From contig DVKD01000032.1 in NCBI GenBank assembly GCA_018716285.1, positions 1-64,000 on the forward strand: a stretch of DNA of 64,000 nt, given 5' to 3'. The notes beneath the pieces were generated by a model. It was not told where the DNA came from and did not search any database. It saw only the letters and a list, made by a program, of their open reading frames with translations. The position numbers and the translations under genes were made by a program. Origin of the DNA: Candidatus Merdivicinus faecavium. Its GTDB lineage: Bacteria; Bacillota; Clostridia; Oscillospirales; Ruminococcaceae. Shown in pieces: positions 45,414-54,894 of the stretch (within the stretch, counting starts at the first letter, position 1; every line of letters starts with the position of its first letter).

Positions 45414-48407
45414 TCAATCCATATGATTGCGCATCTGGAACTCGGCCCACTGCGCCTTGGTGATGAGCACCTCCCGCGGCTTGGAGCCGTCGGGCGGGCC
45501 GACAATGCCGCGCTCCTCGAGCTCGTCGACCAGCCGCGCCGCGCGGGCGTAGCCCATCTTGAGCCGCCGCTGGAGGTAGGAGGTCGAGCACTGCCCGGCT
45601 TCGAGGATGCACTGGACGGCGTCCTCGAACATCTCGTCGGTCTCCTCCCCGGCGTCGGACGAGCCACCCTTCTTCTTGCCGTCGGAGGCGGCCTGGCGCT
45701 CGATCTCGTCGAGGATGCCGGCGTCATAGACGACCGGCTCCCCGCCGTTCTTGATGAAGTCGACGACCGCCTCGATCTCGGCGTCGCTCACAAAGCAGCC
45801 CTGCACCCGCACGGGCTTGGGGAAGCCCATCGGCGCGTAGAGCATGTCGCCCCGGCCGAGCAGCTTCTCCGCCCCGCCGGTGTCGAGGATGGTCCGCGAG
45901 TCGACCTGCGAGGAGACCGACAGCGCGATGCGGGAGGGGATGTTCGCCTTGATGAGGCCGGTCACGACGTCGACCGACGGCCGCTGGGTCGCGATGATGA
46001 GGTGCATCCCGGCCGCGCGGGCCATCTGGGCCAGGCGGCAGATCGCGTCCTCGACCTCATTGGGGGCGGCCATCATCAGGTCGGCCAGCTCGTCGATGAC
46101 GATGACGACCTGCGGCATGTGCTGCAGCTCCTCCGACTGCTCGGCGAGCCGGTTGTAGCCCTTGATGTCGCGGACCGAATGCTCCGCAAAGGCCGCGTAC
46201 CGCTTGAGCATCTCGGTGACCGCCCAGTTTAACGCCCCCGCCGCCTTCTTCGGGTCGGTGACGACCGGGATGAGCAGGTGCGGGATGCCGTTGTAGATGC
46301 CGAGCTCGACGACCTTCGGGTCGATGAGGATGAGCCGGACGTCCTTGGGCGAGAATTTGTAAAGGAAGGAGATGAGCATCGAGTTGATGCAGACCGACTT
46401 GCCGCTCCCCGTCGTGCCTGCGACGAGGAGGTGGGGCATCGTCGCGACGTCCCCGATGGCGATGTTGCCCGCGATATCCTTGCCGAGGGCGATGGGCAGC
46501 GCGCCCTTGGCGCTGCGGAACTCGTCCGAGTCGATGATCTCCCGGATGCTGACCGAGTCGGTCTTTTTGTTGGGCACCTCGATGCCGACCGCCGGCTTGT
46601 TGGGGATGGGGGCCTCGATGCGGACGCCGGCCGTGGCGAGGTTTAAGGCGATATCGTCGGCAAGGCCGGTGATTTTGGAGATTTTCACCCCCGCAAGCGG
46701 CTGGAGCTCATACCGGGTGACGGTCGGCCCCCGGCTGTAGGCGATGACCCGCGTCTGGACGCCGAAGCTCTTGAGGGTCTCGACCAGCTTGACGGCGTTG
46801 GCGTTGAGCTCCTCGCTGACGTCGGCGCTGCCGTCGCTCCTGGGCATTTTGAGCAGGGTGACCGGCGGGAGCTGGTAGGGCGCCTCCGTCTGGACCTTTT
46901 CGGCCAGACCCTGCCCACCGGCAGGAGGCTGCTGCCCGCCCTCCCCGATGGCGCGGATGGCCTCATCGAGGCGGCGGTCTTCGTCGAGCGGGCGGTCCTC
47001 CCCGCTTTCCCCGGCGGCCTCGCCGAGGGTGGGGGGATTTGCACCGAAGGCGTCGTCGCTCTGGGCAGCGCCCTCGAGGACCGAGCCTTTCAGCTTGTCA
47101 AAGGCCGCGGTATCGACGTGGGATTCCTCGTCGTCCGGGTCAAAGGGCAGGTCGTCCGGATCCTTCTCCGCATCCAGCGCCCGCATCTGGGAGGGCGAGA
47201 GCGGCGCGCCCCAGAGGGAGTCGGGGTTGACCGGCTTTACAGGGCGGCCGCCCGTCCCGGCGGGGTTTTCCTGCTGTAAAGCTGGTTCACTTGACAGGGA
47301 AAACACCGGCTTTCCGCCTGCTTTCTCCTCCGCTTCGGGGAAGAAATCGCCGACCGCACGGCCCGCGGAACCGGCATCGGCCAAAACATCCGGAGTTTCC
47401 TCATATGCCGCCGGCTGCGCGTCCGGCGCGGCTGCCGGCGCGCCCCAGAGGGCGCGGGAATCGAGGTGCCTGTCCGGCCGGAAGGGTTCCCGCTCCGGCT
47501 CGGCCGGGGTCTCTTTCTGGGGGGCGGGAGGGGTGCGGACTCCCTCCTCGAGGACCTCCCCGGTCAGGGGGTCGACCTTGAGCCCCAGCTTCTCGGCCTC
47601 CTTTTTGCGGCGGCGGAGCTCCTTGGGGTCTAAACGGAAGTTCTCGAGCGCCTGGTCAAAGCTCTGGTCGGGCGAGACGACCGGGTGCTCCGGCATCCCG
47701 CGCTCCTCGCCGCCCATCGGGATGTCGATCCGCGGCTGGCGGGTGCGCTCTTCCTCCTCCCGCCGCTCGCGGTGGACGGCGTAGGTCTCCCCGATCTGGC
47801 GCACCGGTTTGGCGCAGCTTGCGAAAAAGCTCTTGAGGGTGCTGCCCGAGATGAGCATCAAAAAGACAAAGACGAGCAGAAGCTGGATGATCGCCGCGCC
47901 GAGGGTGCCGCCGGCGAACCGCATCAGCGGCCAGCCGATCAGCGCCGCGGCCAGGCCGCCGCTCTTTAGCTGGATGCCGTCGATGAAAAAGCTCGCGAGC
48001 CTTGCGAAAAAGCCCTCCTCGTCCGGCAGCCCGAAAAAGAGCTGGGAGATGCCGCACAGCAGCACGATGAGCAGCGCCATCTGCCACACCTTGCTCCCCG
48101 CCGAAAGCGATTCCCGCCCCAGCGTGATAATGACCGCAAGGTAGATGACCACCGGCCCGACGGCATAGCTGATCGGCCCGAACAGGCCGCGCAGCAGGTT
48201 ATGTAGGGCGAGCCAGCCCGACCCGCCCGGGATGAGCGCCAGTGCGGTCAGAAAGATCCCCGCAGCGAAGAGGATGACCGCGCACATCTGGTTGCGGTGC
48301 TCGCGCTGTTCGGCCGCCAGCTCGGCGACCGAACGCTGGGGGCGCCTGGCGGCGGTTTTGCCGCCCGCGCTCTTCTTTTTTCTGGAACTGCCTTTCGATT
48401 CTGCCAT
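45414..48407 (-). CDS. spoIIIE: DNA translocase FtsK/SpoIIIE
   Basis: 997 aa from ATG 48407 (AAAGGTGG upstream); longer upstream starts would overlap the ylzJ gene and lack a site. N-terminal membrane domain with four helices (about residues 40-190), a long acidic linker, then the motor: Walker A LVAGTTGSGKSVCINSM, Walker B VVIVIDELADLMM and the C-terminal gamma winged helix (CSTSYLQRRLKMGYARAARL). It pumps chromosomes into the forespore and through division septa. In a tepA-ylzJ-spoIIIE cluster as in Bacillus. Confidence 0.96.
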   Translation of the reverse strand: MAESKGSSRKKKSAGGKTAARRPQRSVAELAAEQREHRNQMCAVILFAAGIFLTALALIPGGSGWLALHNLLRGLFGPISYAVGPVVIYLAVIITLGRESLSAGSKVWQMALLIVLLCGISQLFFGLPDEEGFFARLASFFIDGIQLKSGGLAAALIGWPLMRFAGGTLGAAIIQLLLVFVFLMLISGSTLKSFFASCAKPVRQIGETYAVHRERREEEERTRQPRIDIPMGGEERGMPEHPVVSPDQSFDQALENFRLDPKELRRRKKEAEKLGLKVDPLTGEVLEEGVRTPPAPQKETPAEPEREPFRPDRHLDSRALWGAPAAAPDAQPAAYEETPDVLADAGSAGRAVGDFFPEAEEKAGGKPVFSLSSEPALQQENPAGTGGRPVKPVNPDSLWGAPLSPSQMRALDAEKDPDDLPFDPDDEESHVDTAAFDKLKGSVLEGAAQSDDAFGANPPTLGEAAGESGEDRPLDEDRRLDEAIRAIGEGGQQPPAGGQGLAEKVQTEAPYQLPPVTLLKMPRSDGSADVSEELNANAVKLVETLKSFGVQTRVIAYSRGPTVTRYELQPLAGVKISKITGLADDIALNLATAGVRIEAPIPNKPAVGIEVPNKKTDSVSIREIIDSDEFRSAKGALPIALGKDIAGNIAIGDVATMPHLLVAGTTGSGKSVCINSMLISFLYKFSPKDVRLILIDPKVVELGIYNGIPHLLIPVVTDPKKAAGALNWAVTEMLKRYAAFAEHSVRDIKGYNRLAEQSEELQHMPQVVIVIDELADLMMAAPNEVEDAICRLAQMARAAGMHLIIATQRPSVDVVTGLIKANIPSRIALSVSSQVDSRTILDTGGAEKLLGRGDMLYAPMGFPKPVRVQGCFVSDAEIEAVVDFIKNGGEPVVYDAGILDEIERQAASDGKKKGGSSDAGEETDEMFEDAVQCILEAGQCSTSYLQRRLKMGYARAARLVDELEERGIVGPPDGSKPREVLITKAQWAEFQMRNHMD

Positions 48408-48424
48408 GTTTTCCACCTTTACTG

Positions 48425-48646
48425 TCATAGAATTTGGCCTGCCGCGTCCCCCCGGGCCGCATCCGCCCCCGGGGAGAGGGCCGGGTTCAAAAAGTCCGCC
48501 GGGTCGGTCGAGATGAGGCGGGAGACGCGCAGCCGCTCCCCCTCCCGCACGCACTCGCAGAGCCGTCCCGCGACCATTTTGAGCTCAGTCTGCGGAGGGT
48601 CGCTCGGAAATATCTGCTCCGCCCCCAGGATGGTGTACAGAAGCAT
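48425..48646 (-). CDS. ylzJ: YlzJ-like protein
   Basis: 73 aa. [20 protein letters not shown], then [20 protein letters not shown], then SPGAD, is the YlzJ pattern (short protein with LxSTxPxDFLxP). In Bacillus it lies between tepA and spoIIIE, as here. It starts inside the end of tepA. Function unknown, probably linked to this sporulation or translocation locus. Confidence 0.88.
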   Translation of the reverse strand: MLLYTILGAEQIFPSDPPQTELKMVAGRLCECVREGERLRVSRLISTDPADFLNPALSPGADAARGDAAGQIL

Positions 48647-49355
48647 CCGCCTTCCCCTCCTCCCGTTCCTCGATCATCTGATAGAGGCACTCGATGGCGT
48701 CGGACAGGCCGCCGAGCCGGTCGATGAGCCCCTCGCCGACCGCCCGCTCCCCGTCGATCGAGGTGCCGACGTCCATCGCGAGCTCGCCGGTCTGCATCAT
48801 GAGGGAGCGGAAGCGCTCCTCGCTGATGGAGGAGTTCTCGGTCACGAACCGGACGATCCGGTCCTGCATCTTGTCAAAGTAGGAAAAGCTCTGCGGCACC
48901 CCCAGCACCAGCCCGTTCATCCGGACCGGGTGGATGGTCATCGTCGCCGACGGCACGATAAAGGACCTGGCCGCCGACACCGCGAGCGGCACGCCGATGG
49001 AGTGCCCGCCCCCCAGCACGAGGGAGACGGTCGGGGTCTTCATCCCGGCGATCAGCTCGGCGATGGCGAGCCCCGCCTCGACGTCCCCGCCCACCGTGTT
49101 GAGGATGACCAGCAGCCCCTTGATGTCGGGGTTTTCCTCGATGGCCACCAGCTGGGGGATGACGTGCTCGTATTTGGTCGATTTGTTCTGCGGGGGCAGG
49201 ATATAATGCCCCTCGATCTGCCCGATGATAGTCAGGCAGTGGATGAGGTGCCGCCCGCCGGTCGTCACCGACCCGGCCGCCGGGATCCCCTTCGCGGGGT
49301 CGCTGTAAGGGAGCTCCTCCATCTCGTCGTTTTGTTCATTCTGCGCCTTTGCCAA
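48585..49355 (-). CDS. tepA: ClpP-like translocation-enhancing protein TepA
   Basis: 256 aa, TTG start at 49355 with AAAGGAGGA. ClpP fold: [58 protein letters not shown], and [20 protein letters not shown]. TepA is a ClpP-like protein linked with protein translocation in Bacillus. Overlaps ylzJ. Promoter at 49410-49439. Confidence 0.93.
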   Translation of the reverse strand: MAKAQNEQNDEMEELPYSDPAKGIPAAGSVTTGGRHLIHCLTIIGQIEGHYILPPQNKSTKYEHVIPQLVAIEENPDIKGLLVILNTVGGDVEAGLAIAELIAGMKTPTVSLVLGGGHSIGVPLAVSAARSFIVPSATMTIHPVRMNGLVLGVPQSFSYFDKMQDRIVRFVTENSSISEERFRSLMMQTGELAMDVGTSIDGERAVGEGLIDRLGGLSDAIECLYQMIEEREEGKADASVHHPGGGADISERPSAD

Positions 49356-49409
49356 ACAAAATCCTCCTTTAACCCGGTAAATTCGGATTTAGTTTGTGCA
49401 TTCCCTTCT

Positions 49410-49439
49410 ATTATATACGAAGGAAATCCCCGCTGTCAA
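49410..49439 (-). promoter_or_regulatory. Promoter of the tepA-ylzJ-spoIIIE operon
   Basis: On the minus strand TTGACA (49434-49439), 18-bp spacer, TATAAT (49410-49415), 55 bases before tepA. Confidence 0.75.
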
Positions 49440-49702
49440 ACATTTTCGAAAAAATGTTCCGCGCGGGCACGGTTCCCCGCACGGCGGTTTTGCATCATGT
49501 TGGCGTAAACCGCTGCACCGCGGCATTTTCTGGAAAGCGCCGGTTTGTAGGGGCGAACTGTGTTCGCCCGCAATTGCGCAACGGGATGTCCGCGGATTCG
49601 GCGCGGGGAACCACGCTCCAGAGGCTCAACTCGTTTGAGCCAACCGAAGCCCAGCGCGGGGATACCTGCCGCGGCGAATTTCCTGCGGCTGTAAGCCGCC
49701 GG
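49440..49702. other. Intergenic stretch with palindromic repeat
   Basis: No gene seen. It carries GTAGGGGCGAAC-TGT-GTTCGCCC, a perfect 8-bp inverted repeat at 49551-49569 preceded by TAGGGG, one of several related palindromes in this window, and other GC-rich imperfect repeats (49585-49690). Confidence 0.6.
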
Positions 49703-50407
49703 TCACGCGTCCTCGCGGAAATCGGTCCCGGTGAGGAGGCGGATGGCGCGCTCGATGGAATCGCGGGAATTGCCCCAGTCGGCGCCCTCCCTGGCGTTGC
49801 GGTAGTCAAACATCCGGCAGAAGTGGGAGACGTCCGCCCCGACCTCCTCGAGCTGCTTTCTGGCAAGCTTCACGGCCGCCTCCTGGAATTCCGGGAAGAA
49901 CTTTTTGGGCATGTGCTCGGCGGCGGCGCAGAGCAGCGCCTCGAGGTGGGGCAGGCAGAGGAACTCCTGCTCCGCAAAGAGCCTCCGGAACTCCCTGTCC
50001 TTCGCGTACTGGTCGACGACGGTAAAGAGCATCCGGGAGAGCGCCCAGTCGATCTTTTCGCAGACAAAGCAGGTGTGGTTGACGGTCTGGACCTCGCCGC
50101 GCTTTTTGGGCTTGGCCTTTGCGCGGGCGCGGATGTCCTGGAAATTTCCGGCCTCCAGCTCTTTCAAATGGCTTTCGAGGATAAGGGCGAGGGAGAGGCG
50201 GTTTTTCTGGTGGAGCATCTGCTCAAAGTGCCGGGTGCAGAAGCCGAGGCGGTTGGTTTCGATCCGGACGTCCGGCTCCATCATCGCCGCGCCCATGATG
50301 TATTCGACGCACCGCTGCTCGAGGGTGCGCTCCATCGCGCAGATCGGGCAGCCGCATTTGGGCTCGAAGACCTCGCTGACCGGGATGGTGTAAATACTGT
50401 CGCGCAT
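49703..50407 (-). CDS. DUF6062 family protein
   Basis: 234 aa. IPVSEVFEPKCGCPICAMER, then FCTRHFEQMLHQKNRLSLAL and HTCFVCEKIDWALSRMLFTV, with LFAEQEFLCLPHLEALL. Repeated Cys and CxxH positions suggest metal binding. DUF6062 proteins are common in Clostridia with no known role. A weak promoter (TAGGCA at 50473-50478, TATACT at 50450-50455) lies upstream. Confidence 0.85.
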   Translation of the reverse strand: MRDSIYTIPVSEVFEPKCGCPICAMERTLEQRCVEYIMGAAMMEPDVRIETNRLGFCTRHFEQMLHQKNRLSLALILESHLKELEAGNFQDIRARAKAKPKKRGEVQTVNHTCFVCEKIDWALSRMLFTVVDQYAKDREFRRLFAEQEFLCLPHLEALLCAAAEHMPKKFFPEFQEAAVKLARKQLEEVGADVSHFCRMFDYRNAREGADWGNSRDSIERAIRLLTGTDFREDA

Positions 50408-50669
50408 AACATTTCCTCCGTTCCTTTCGGTTCAGTTCTATCTATCAACAGTATATCATAAAAATCCCCCCCTGCCTAGAGCGAAATTCGCTCCGAGCAA
50501 AAATGCTCCGTTGTCTTTATAAAAACCGCCCGCGCCCCGATTCTGTCACCTTCCCGCGGGATTTTCGAAAAAACTTGCCCGCCGGGCGGAAATCCTGTAT
50601 AATGAAAACGAGCGGAATCCCCGCCCGGCTTCATCTGTTTAATCACTTTCCTGACCGAAAGGAGCGCAC

Positions 50670-51470
50670 ATGCCCATCGTTTACCGCCTTCCCGGCTTTT
50701 CGCTGGCCGACACCCTCGACTGCGGCCAGGCCTTCCGCTGGGAGCAGACCGCCCCCGGGACCTTTGCCGGCATCCACTGCGGGCACTTTCTCACCGTCTC
50801 CCAGCAGGGGGAGACGCTTTTTTTCGAAACCACTCCCGTCGAATTTGAGGAGATCTGGTCGGATTACTTTGATCTTGCGGCCGACTACGAGCCGATGAAG
50901 GCCGCTTTTTCGGCCGACGAGACCCTCCGCCGCGCCTGCGCATTCTGCGGGGGAATCCGGCTGCTGCGGCAGGATCCCTGGGAGGCGCTCTGCTCCTTCA
51001 TCATCAGCCAGAACAATAACATCCCCCGCATCAAGGGGATCATCGCCCGCCTCTGCGCGGCCTTTGGGGAACCCTGCGCGGGCGGGACGGCCTTCCCCAC
51101 CCCCGAGCGGCTGGCGGCCTGCACCCTGGAGGATCTCGCCCCGCTGCGGGCCGGGTTCCGCGCAAAATACATCCTCGACGCCGCCCAGAAGGTCGCGGAC
51201 GGCCGGGTGGACCTTGCCCGCGCGGCCGTTCTCCCGCTGGACGAGGCGCGGGAGGAGCTGATGCAGATCAAGGGCGTCGGGGTCAAGGTTGCGGAGTGCG
51301 CGCTGCTGTACGGCCTGCACCGGCTGGAGGCCTTCCCGGTCGACACCTGGATCAAAAAGGCGCTGGCGCAGTTCTACCCGGACGGCTTCCCCGCCTTCGC
51401 CGAGCCGCGCGGCGTCGCCCAGCAGTTCCTCTTCCACTACATCCGGGCGCGTGACCGCGCTGGACATTGA
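50670..51470 (+). CDS. ogg: 8-oxoguanine DNA glycosylase (OGG1 family)
   Basis: 266 aa. N-terminal OGG domain (FSLADTLDCGQAFRW), FIISQNNNIPRIKGIIARLC, and the helix-hairpin-helix-GPD region MQIKGVGVKVAECALLYGLH, then AFPVDTWIKKAL with catalytic Lys and Asp (VDTW). It removes 8-oxoguanine as a bifunctional lyase. The last few residues (RDRAGH) come from a 115-bp repeat unit that begins at the 3' end, so the native stop may have been altered. Confidence 0.93.
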   Translation: MPIVYRLPGFSLADTLDCGQAFRWEQTAPGTFAGIHCGHFLTVSQQGETLFFETTPVEFEEIWSDYFDLAADYEPMKAAFSADETLRRACAFCGGIRLLRQDPWEALCSFIISQNNNIPRIKGIIARLCAAFGEPCAGGTAFPTPERLAACTLEDLAPLRAGFRAKYILDAAQKVADGRVDLARAAVLPLDEAREELMQIKGVGVKVAECALLYGLHRLEAFPVDTWIKKALAQFYPDGFPAFAEPRGVAQQFLFHYIRARDRAGH

Positions 51471-51720
51471 CGACGCGGCGTTTCTGCCCCGCGCCGGGCT
51501 TCGGCTGGCGCGCGACAAGCTGCGCGCCTCTGAAGCGCGACACCCCGATTTGAGGGCTGTTCCGCGTGACCGCGCTGGACATTGACGGCGCGGCGTTTCT
51601 GCCCCGCGCCGGGCTTCGGCTGTGCGCACATCGCGAATAAATTCGCGATTCAGGCTGCGCGCCTCTGGGGCGGCACGCCACGCGCTGCGCTGGACATTGA
51701 CGACGCGGCATACGCAAGGC
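51449..51720. repeat. 115-bp-period tandem repeat after ogg
   Basis: The segment TGGACATTGACG recurs at 51461, 51576 and 51691, a constant 115-bp period. The first two units are close copies over about 65 bp (GCGTGACCGCGCTGGAC onwards, with GGGCTTCGGCTG inside); the third is partial. The units overlap the end of the glycosylase gene. Confidence 0.85.
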
Positions 51721-52159
51721 CGCAGCGAAACTCCAAAATCCGGCGCCACGACTTCACGTTCCGAATTCTCCGAAGGAATATCGCTCTGGGGGAATCTCCC
51801 CTGGCCGCGGCCGCCTGACGCGCGTACAACCGGACAGGCTGTACAAACGTGACGCGCGTTGGGCGATCCATGAATGTCCGCCTATGGCGGTCATTCATAG
51901 GGTCTCCCTCTTGGCGGCTTTTTCTCCCCAATCTTTTTTGCCGTAAAAAAGACAGGGTGACGCGGGCACGCGCGGCAGGTTGACGCAGCAGCCTTCCCCG
52001 CGCCAGACTGTACCCGCCCGCGGACAAGCCGCGCACTGCGCCGTTATAAGGGGGAGCCTCTGCCGCGGTTTGGGACGCGGCAAACACCCCGCAGCGAATC
52101 CGCGAATTCCCCGGCAGACGGCGTTTTCCGCGCATTTCTAAAATTTGCGGGCCGTCCTC
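51721..52159. other. Gene-poor stretch upstream of the first MATE gene
   Basis: No credible gene. It contains a long near-perfect hairpin (ATGAATG...CATTCAT, 51870-51898, with inner CCGCC/GGCGG arms) of REP-like form and several GC-rich imperfect repeats. Confidence 0.5.
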
Positions 52160-52188
52160 TGGACAAACGATTCCCGCTGTGCTAAGAT
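52160..52188 (+). promoter_or_regulatory. Promoter of the first MATE gene
   Basis: TGGACA (52160-52165), 17-bp spacer, TAAGAT (52183-52188), 37 bases before the ATG. Confidence 0.6.
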
Positions 52189-52225
52189 AGAGTAAGAATG
52201 CAAGGATCAGAAAGGAGTATCCCCT

Positions 52226-53641
52226 ATGGAGATACGGAAAAAACGGCGGACGGCCGGCAACGGCATCACCGACGGCGTCCTCTGGAAGGAAATGCTGCTC
52301 TTCTTTTTCCCGATATTGTTCGGGACGTTTTTCCAGCAGCTTTACAACACGGTAGACGCCATCGTCGTCGGGAATTTTGTCGGCAAGGAGGCCCTGGCTG
52401 CGGTGGGCGGCTCCACAGGGACCTTCATCAACCTGCTGGTGGGCTTTTTTGTCGGGCTCTCCTCCGGCGCGACGGTCATTGTGTCCCAGCTTTTCGGGGC
52501 GCGGGACGTGGAGGGGACCCAGCGCGCCGTCCACACGGCGGTGGCGCTGAGCCTGGCGAGCGGCCTCTTCTTAACCGTAGTGGGGCAGATCGTCTCCCCC
52601 TTCGCCCTGCGCGCGATGGGGACGCCCGACGATATCATGGACTACGCCCTCACCTACCTGCGCATCTATTTCTGCGGCATGGTGCCCAACCTGTTTTACA
52701 ACGTCGGCACCGGCATCCTGCGGGCGGTCGGGGACGCGCGGCGGCCGCTTTACTTCCTCATTGCCAGCACCATGATCAATCTCGTGCTCGACCTGCTGTT
52801 TGTTTTGCAGTTCCACATGGGGGTCATGGGGGTGGCGCTGGCCACCATCCTCGCCCAGACCATCAGCGCCGTGCTGATTTTCATTGTGCTGGTGCGGACG
52901 ACGGCGCCCTACCGGCTTTTCCTGCGGCGGATCCGCTTCCACAGGGACATGCTCTGGGACATTATCCGCATCGGCATCCCGGCGGGGCTGCAGTCGGTGA
53001 TGTACGGCGTCTCCAACATCATCATCCAGGCCAGCGTCAACAGCTTCGGCACCGACACCATCGCGGCCTGGACGGCCTACGGCAAGATCGACGGCCTGTT
53101 CTGGATGATCATGGACGCCTTCGGCGTGACGGTCTCCACCTTTGTGGGGCAGAATTTCGGCGCGCAGAAATACGACCGGATGCGCAAGAGCGTCCGGGTC
53201 TGCGCCGGCATGACGCTGGGCACCTCGGTGGGGCTGAGCGCCGTGCTGATGCTCTTCGGGCGGTACATCTACAGGCTCTTCACCCAGGACGCCGCCGTCA
53301 TCGACATCGGGATGGAGATTCTGATGACGCTGGTGCCGTTTTACTTCACCTACCTGGGCATCGCGGTGCTGAGCAGCGCCGTCCGGGGGACCGGGGACGC
53401 GCTGGCCCCCATGCTGCTCACCTGCTTCGGCGTCTGCGTGCTGCGGGTGGCCTGGATCGCGGTGATGAAGCCCATCTTCCCGTCGGTCCAGACGGTGATT
53501 TTGAGCTACCCCATCACCTGGACGATCACCTCGCTGCTCTTCCTCGCCTACTACCTCAAGGGCGGCTGGCTCAGGCGGAGCATCGCCAAAATGGGCTTTG
53601 CGCCGGAGATCCGGCCGGAAAAGAAGCAAAAGGCGCGCTAA
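52226..53641 (+). CDS. MATE-family multidrug efflux transporter
   Basis: 471 aa with twelve predicted membrane helices in two bundles. First-helix region LLFFFPILFGTFFQQLYNTV, DAIVVGNFVGKEALAAVGG and the second-half IPAGLQSVMYGVSNIIIQAS are standard MATE motifs. It probably exports drugs or metabolites using a cation gradient; substrate unknown. A terminator follows directly. Confidence 0.93.
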   Translation: MEIRKKRRTAGNGITDGVLWKEMLLFFFPILFGTFFQQLYNTVDAIVVGNFVGKEALAAVGGSTGTFINLLVGFFVGLSSGATVIVSQLFGARDVEGTQRAVHTAVALSLASGLFLTVVGQIVSPFALRAMGTPDDIMDYALTYLRIYFCGMVPNLFYNVGTGILRAVGDARRPLYFLIASTMINLVLDLLFVLQFHMGVMGVALATILAQTISAVLIFIVLVRTTAPYRLFLRRIRFHRDMLWDIIRIGIPAGLQSVMYGVSNIIIQASVNSFGTDTIAAWTAYGKIDGLFWMIMDAFGVTVSTFVGQNFGAQKYDRMRKSVRVCAGMTLGTSVGLSAVLMLFGRYIYRLFTQDAAVIDIGMEILMTLVPFYFTYLGIAVLSSAVRGTGDALAPMLLTCFGVCVLRVAWIAVMKPIFPSVQTVILSYPITWTITSLLFLAYYLKGGWLRRSIAKMGFAPEIRPEKKQKAR

Positions 53642-53653
53642 ACAGGCAAAAGC

Positions 53654-53692
53654 AAAACGGGGACAGGATTTCCTGCCCCCGTTTTCCGTTTT
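53654..53692 (+). terminator. Terminator after the MATE gene
   Basis: Stem AACGGGG-ACAGG / CCTG-CCCCCGTT with a short loop, followed by TTTTCCGTTTTT. A-rich sequence on the other side could let it serve the convergent DUF2007-like genes too. Confidence 0.8.
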
Positions 53693-53955
53693 TATCCCAG
53701 CAGCTCCCGCAGCATCTGCCGCGCAGCCTGCTCATGCTCCTCCGGGACGAGCAGCCGCACATTCTCAGGCGGGCCGGCGTAGTCCCTGCGGATGCTGTCG
53801 TTGCCGGTGGCCAGGCCGGATACCGGCTTGCTTTCCCGGAACACCCGCAGCGTGAACTTGCTTTTGAGCTGATACGGGATGCCCTGCTGCTTCAAATCCT
53901 CCAGCAGCGGCTTGATCTTGAGGGGCTGCCCCTCGTAGACGCACACCTTTTTCAC
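53692..53955 (-). CDS. DUF2007-like small protein, copy 2
   Basis: 87 aa, GTG start with AGGAGGAG. MKKVCVYEGQPLKIKPLLED-type N-terminus, beta-rich centre, and a VRLLVPEEHEQAARQMLREL end typical of the putative signal-transducing DUF2007 family. A diverged relative lies 14 bases upstream. Function unknown. Confidence 0.6.
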   Translation of the reverse strand: MKKVCVYEGQPLKIKPLLEDLKQQGIPYQLKSKFTLRVFRESKPVSGLATGNDSIRRDYAGPPENVRLLVPEEHEQAARQMLRELLG

Positions 53956-53969
53956 AGGAACTCCTCCTC

Positions 53970-54272
53970 TCAGCGGAACTGGGACGTGTCCGCCGTCTCC
54001 CCCAGCTGCTCGCGCATCAGCCGGCGGGCTTCCGCAAGGTCCCCTGTCCGGACCAGGATCCGGATCTCCGGCGAGGGGCCGAAGTGGTCCTTGAACCCGG
54101 TGTTCTGTAAGGGGGTGCGGCTGAAAACAGTCCCATTGTCGTGGGTCACGCGGGCGAGCAGCGGCTTTTTGACCCAATGCCGGACTCCCCGCGCTTCCAG
54201 CGCCTCCAAAAAAGGCTTTGCATACTCCTGTTCTCCGGAATAAACGCAGGATCTCTTTTGCAGCATAACCAC
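53970..54272 (-). CDS. DUF2007-like small protein, copy 1
   Basis: 100 aa from GTG 54272 (an ATG two codons later is possible). SCVYSGEQEYAKPFLEALEA and the end IRILVRTGDLAEARRLMREQ show the same layout as the next gene, so they are tandem paralogues. Ends QLGETADTSQFR. Function unknown. Confidence 0.6.
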   Translation of the reverse strand: MVMLQKRSCVYSGEQEYAKPFLEALEARGVRHWVKKPLLARVTHDNGTVFSRTPLQNTGFKDHFGPSPEIRILVRTGDLAEARRLMREQLGETADTSQFR

Positions 54273-54389
54273 CGCATCCTTTCGATGTATCCTTGTACCT
54301 TCATACTAGCACAGTCCGCCTGGAATGGCAAGGGGGGTGCGCCGAAATGTCAAAAACACTTCCCAAACTGTCGAATTTTCCGCTTGAAT

Positions 54390-54659
54390 TTACAAAAGCG
54401 CCGCCAGGAACATCTCATAGGCGTCGTCCCAGCCGTCCATCGGGTACTCGGCCCCGCCGTTGACGCTTTTGAGGAGGTTTGCGCTGTACTCCTCCCCGAC
54501 CGCGACCAGCTCCCCCACCGTGATGGGGAAGCCCGCCTCCGCCGCCCTGGCGCAGAAGTCCGAGAGGGGGTCCTCCGCCTCCCGGCTCGCCATCAGCCGC
54601 GCCCGCAGCTCGCCATCCTCTCTCGCCGCCGCAAGCAACTTTGCCAGCATTTCCTCCAT
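54390..54659 (-). CDS. Nif11-like peptide
   Basis: 89 aa. EEMLAKLLAAAREDGELRAR, then PLSDFCARAAEAGFPITVGE, fits the Nif11-type leader fold, followed by VNGG and a 20-residue acidic and aromatic tail ending DDAYEMFLAALL. Nif11-like peptides are often precursors of modified peptides, but the tail has no Cys, Ser or Thr and no modifying enzyme is nearby. Probably an orphan of unknown role. Confidence 0.65.
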   Translation of the reverse strand: MEEMLAKLLAAAREDGELRARLMASREAEDPLSDFCARAAEAGFPITVGELVAVGEEYSANLLKSVNGGAEYPMDGWDDAYEMFLAALL

Positions 54660-54827
54660 ATGGATCCCTTCTTTCTCATGTTCTTCCCTTTATTGTACCA
54701 CATTTTCCGCGGAATGAACACCCGAAAATCCAAAACTCCCGCCGGGAATTTGCAAAAACTTTCCCTTTCCGCCCCTCTGCGGCAAAATTCGATTTTTATC
54801 GCCTATTTCTAATTTTTCGCATATCTA

Positions 54828-54856
54828 TTGACAAATATGCGGGAAGATTGTACAAT
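54828..54856 (+). promoter_or_regulatory. glgB promoter
   Basis: TTGACA (54828-54833), 17-bp spacer, TACAAT (54851-54856), followed by GAAAGGAGCG and the ATG at 54895. Confidence 0.8.
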
Positions 54857-54894
54857 TAAATCAGATACTTACCCTCTGAAAGGAGCGCTTCTCT

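Noticed and set aside
45414-48554. Longer FtsK/SpoIIIE start at 48554
   Set aside because: It would overlap nearly the whole 3' half of ylzJ, and the extra residues are Pro/Gly-rich without homology; AAAGGTGG supports 48407.
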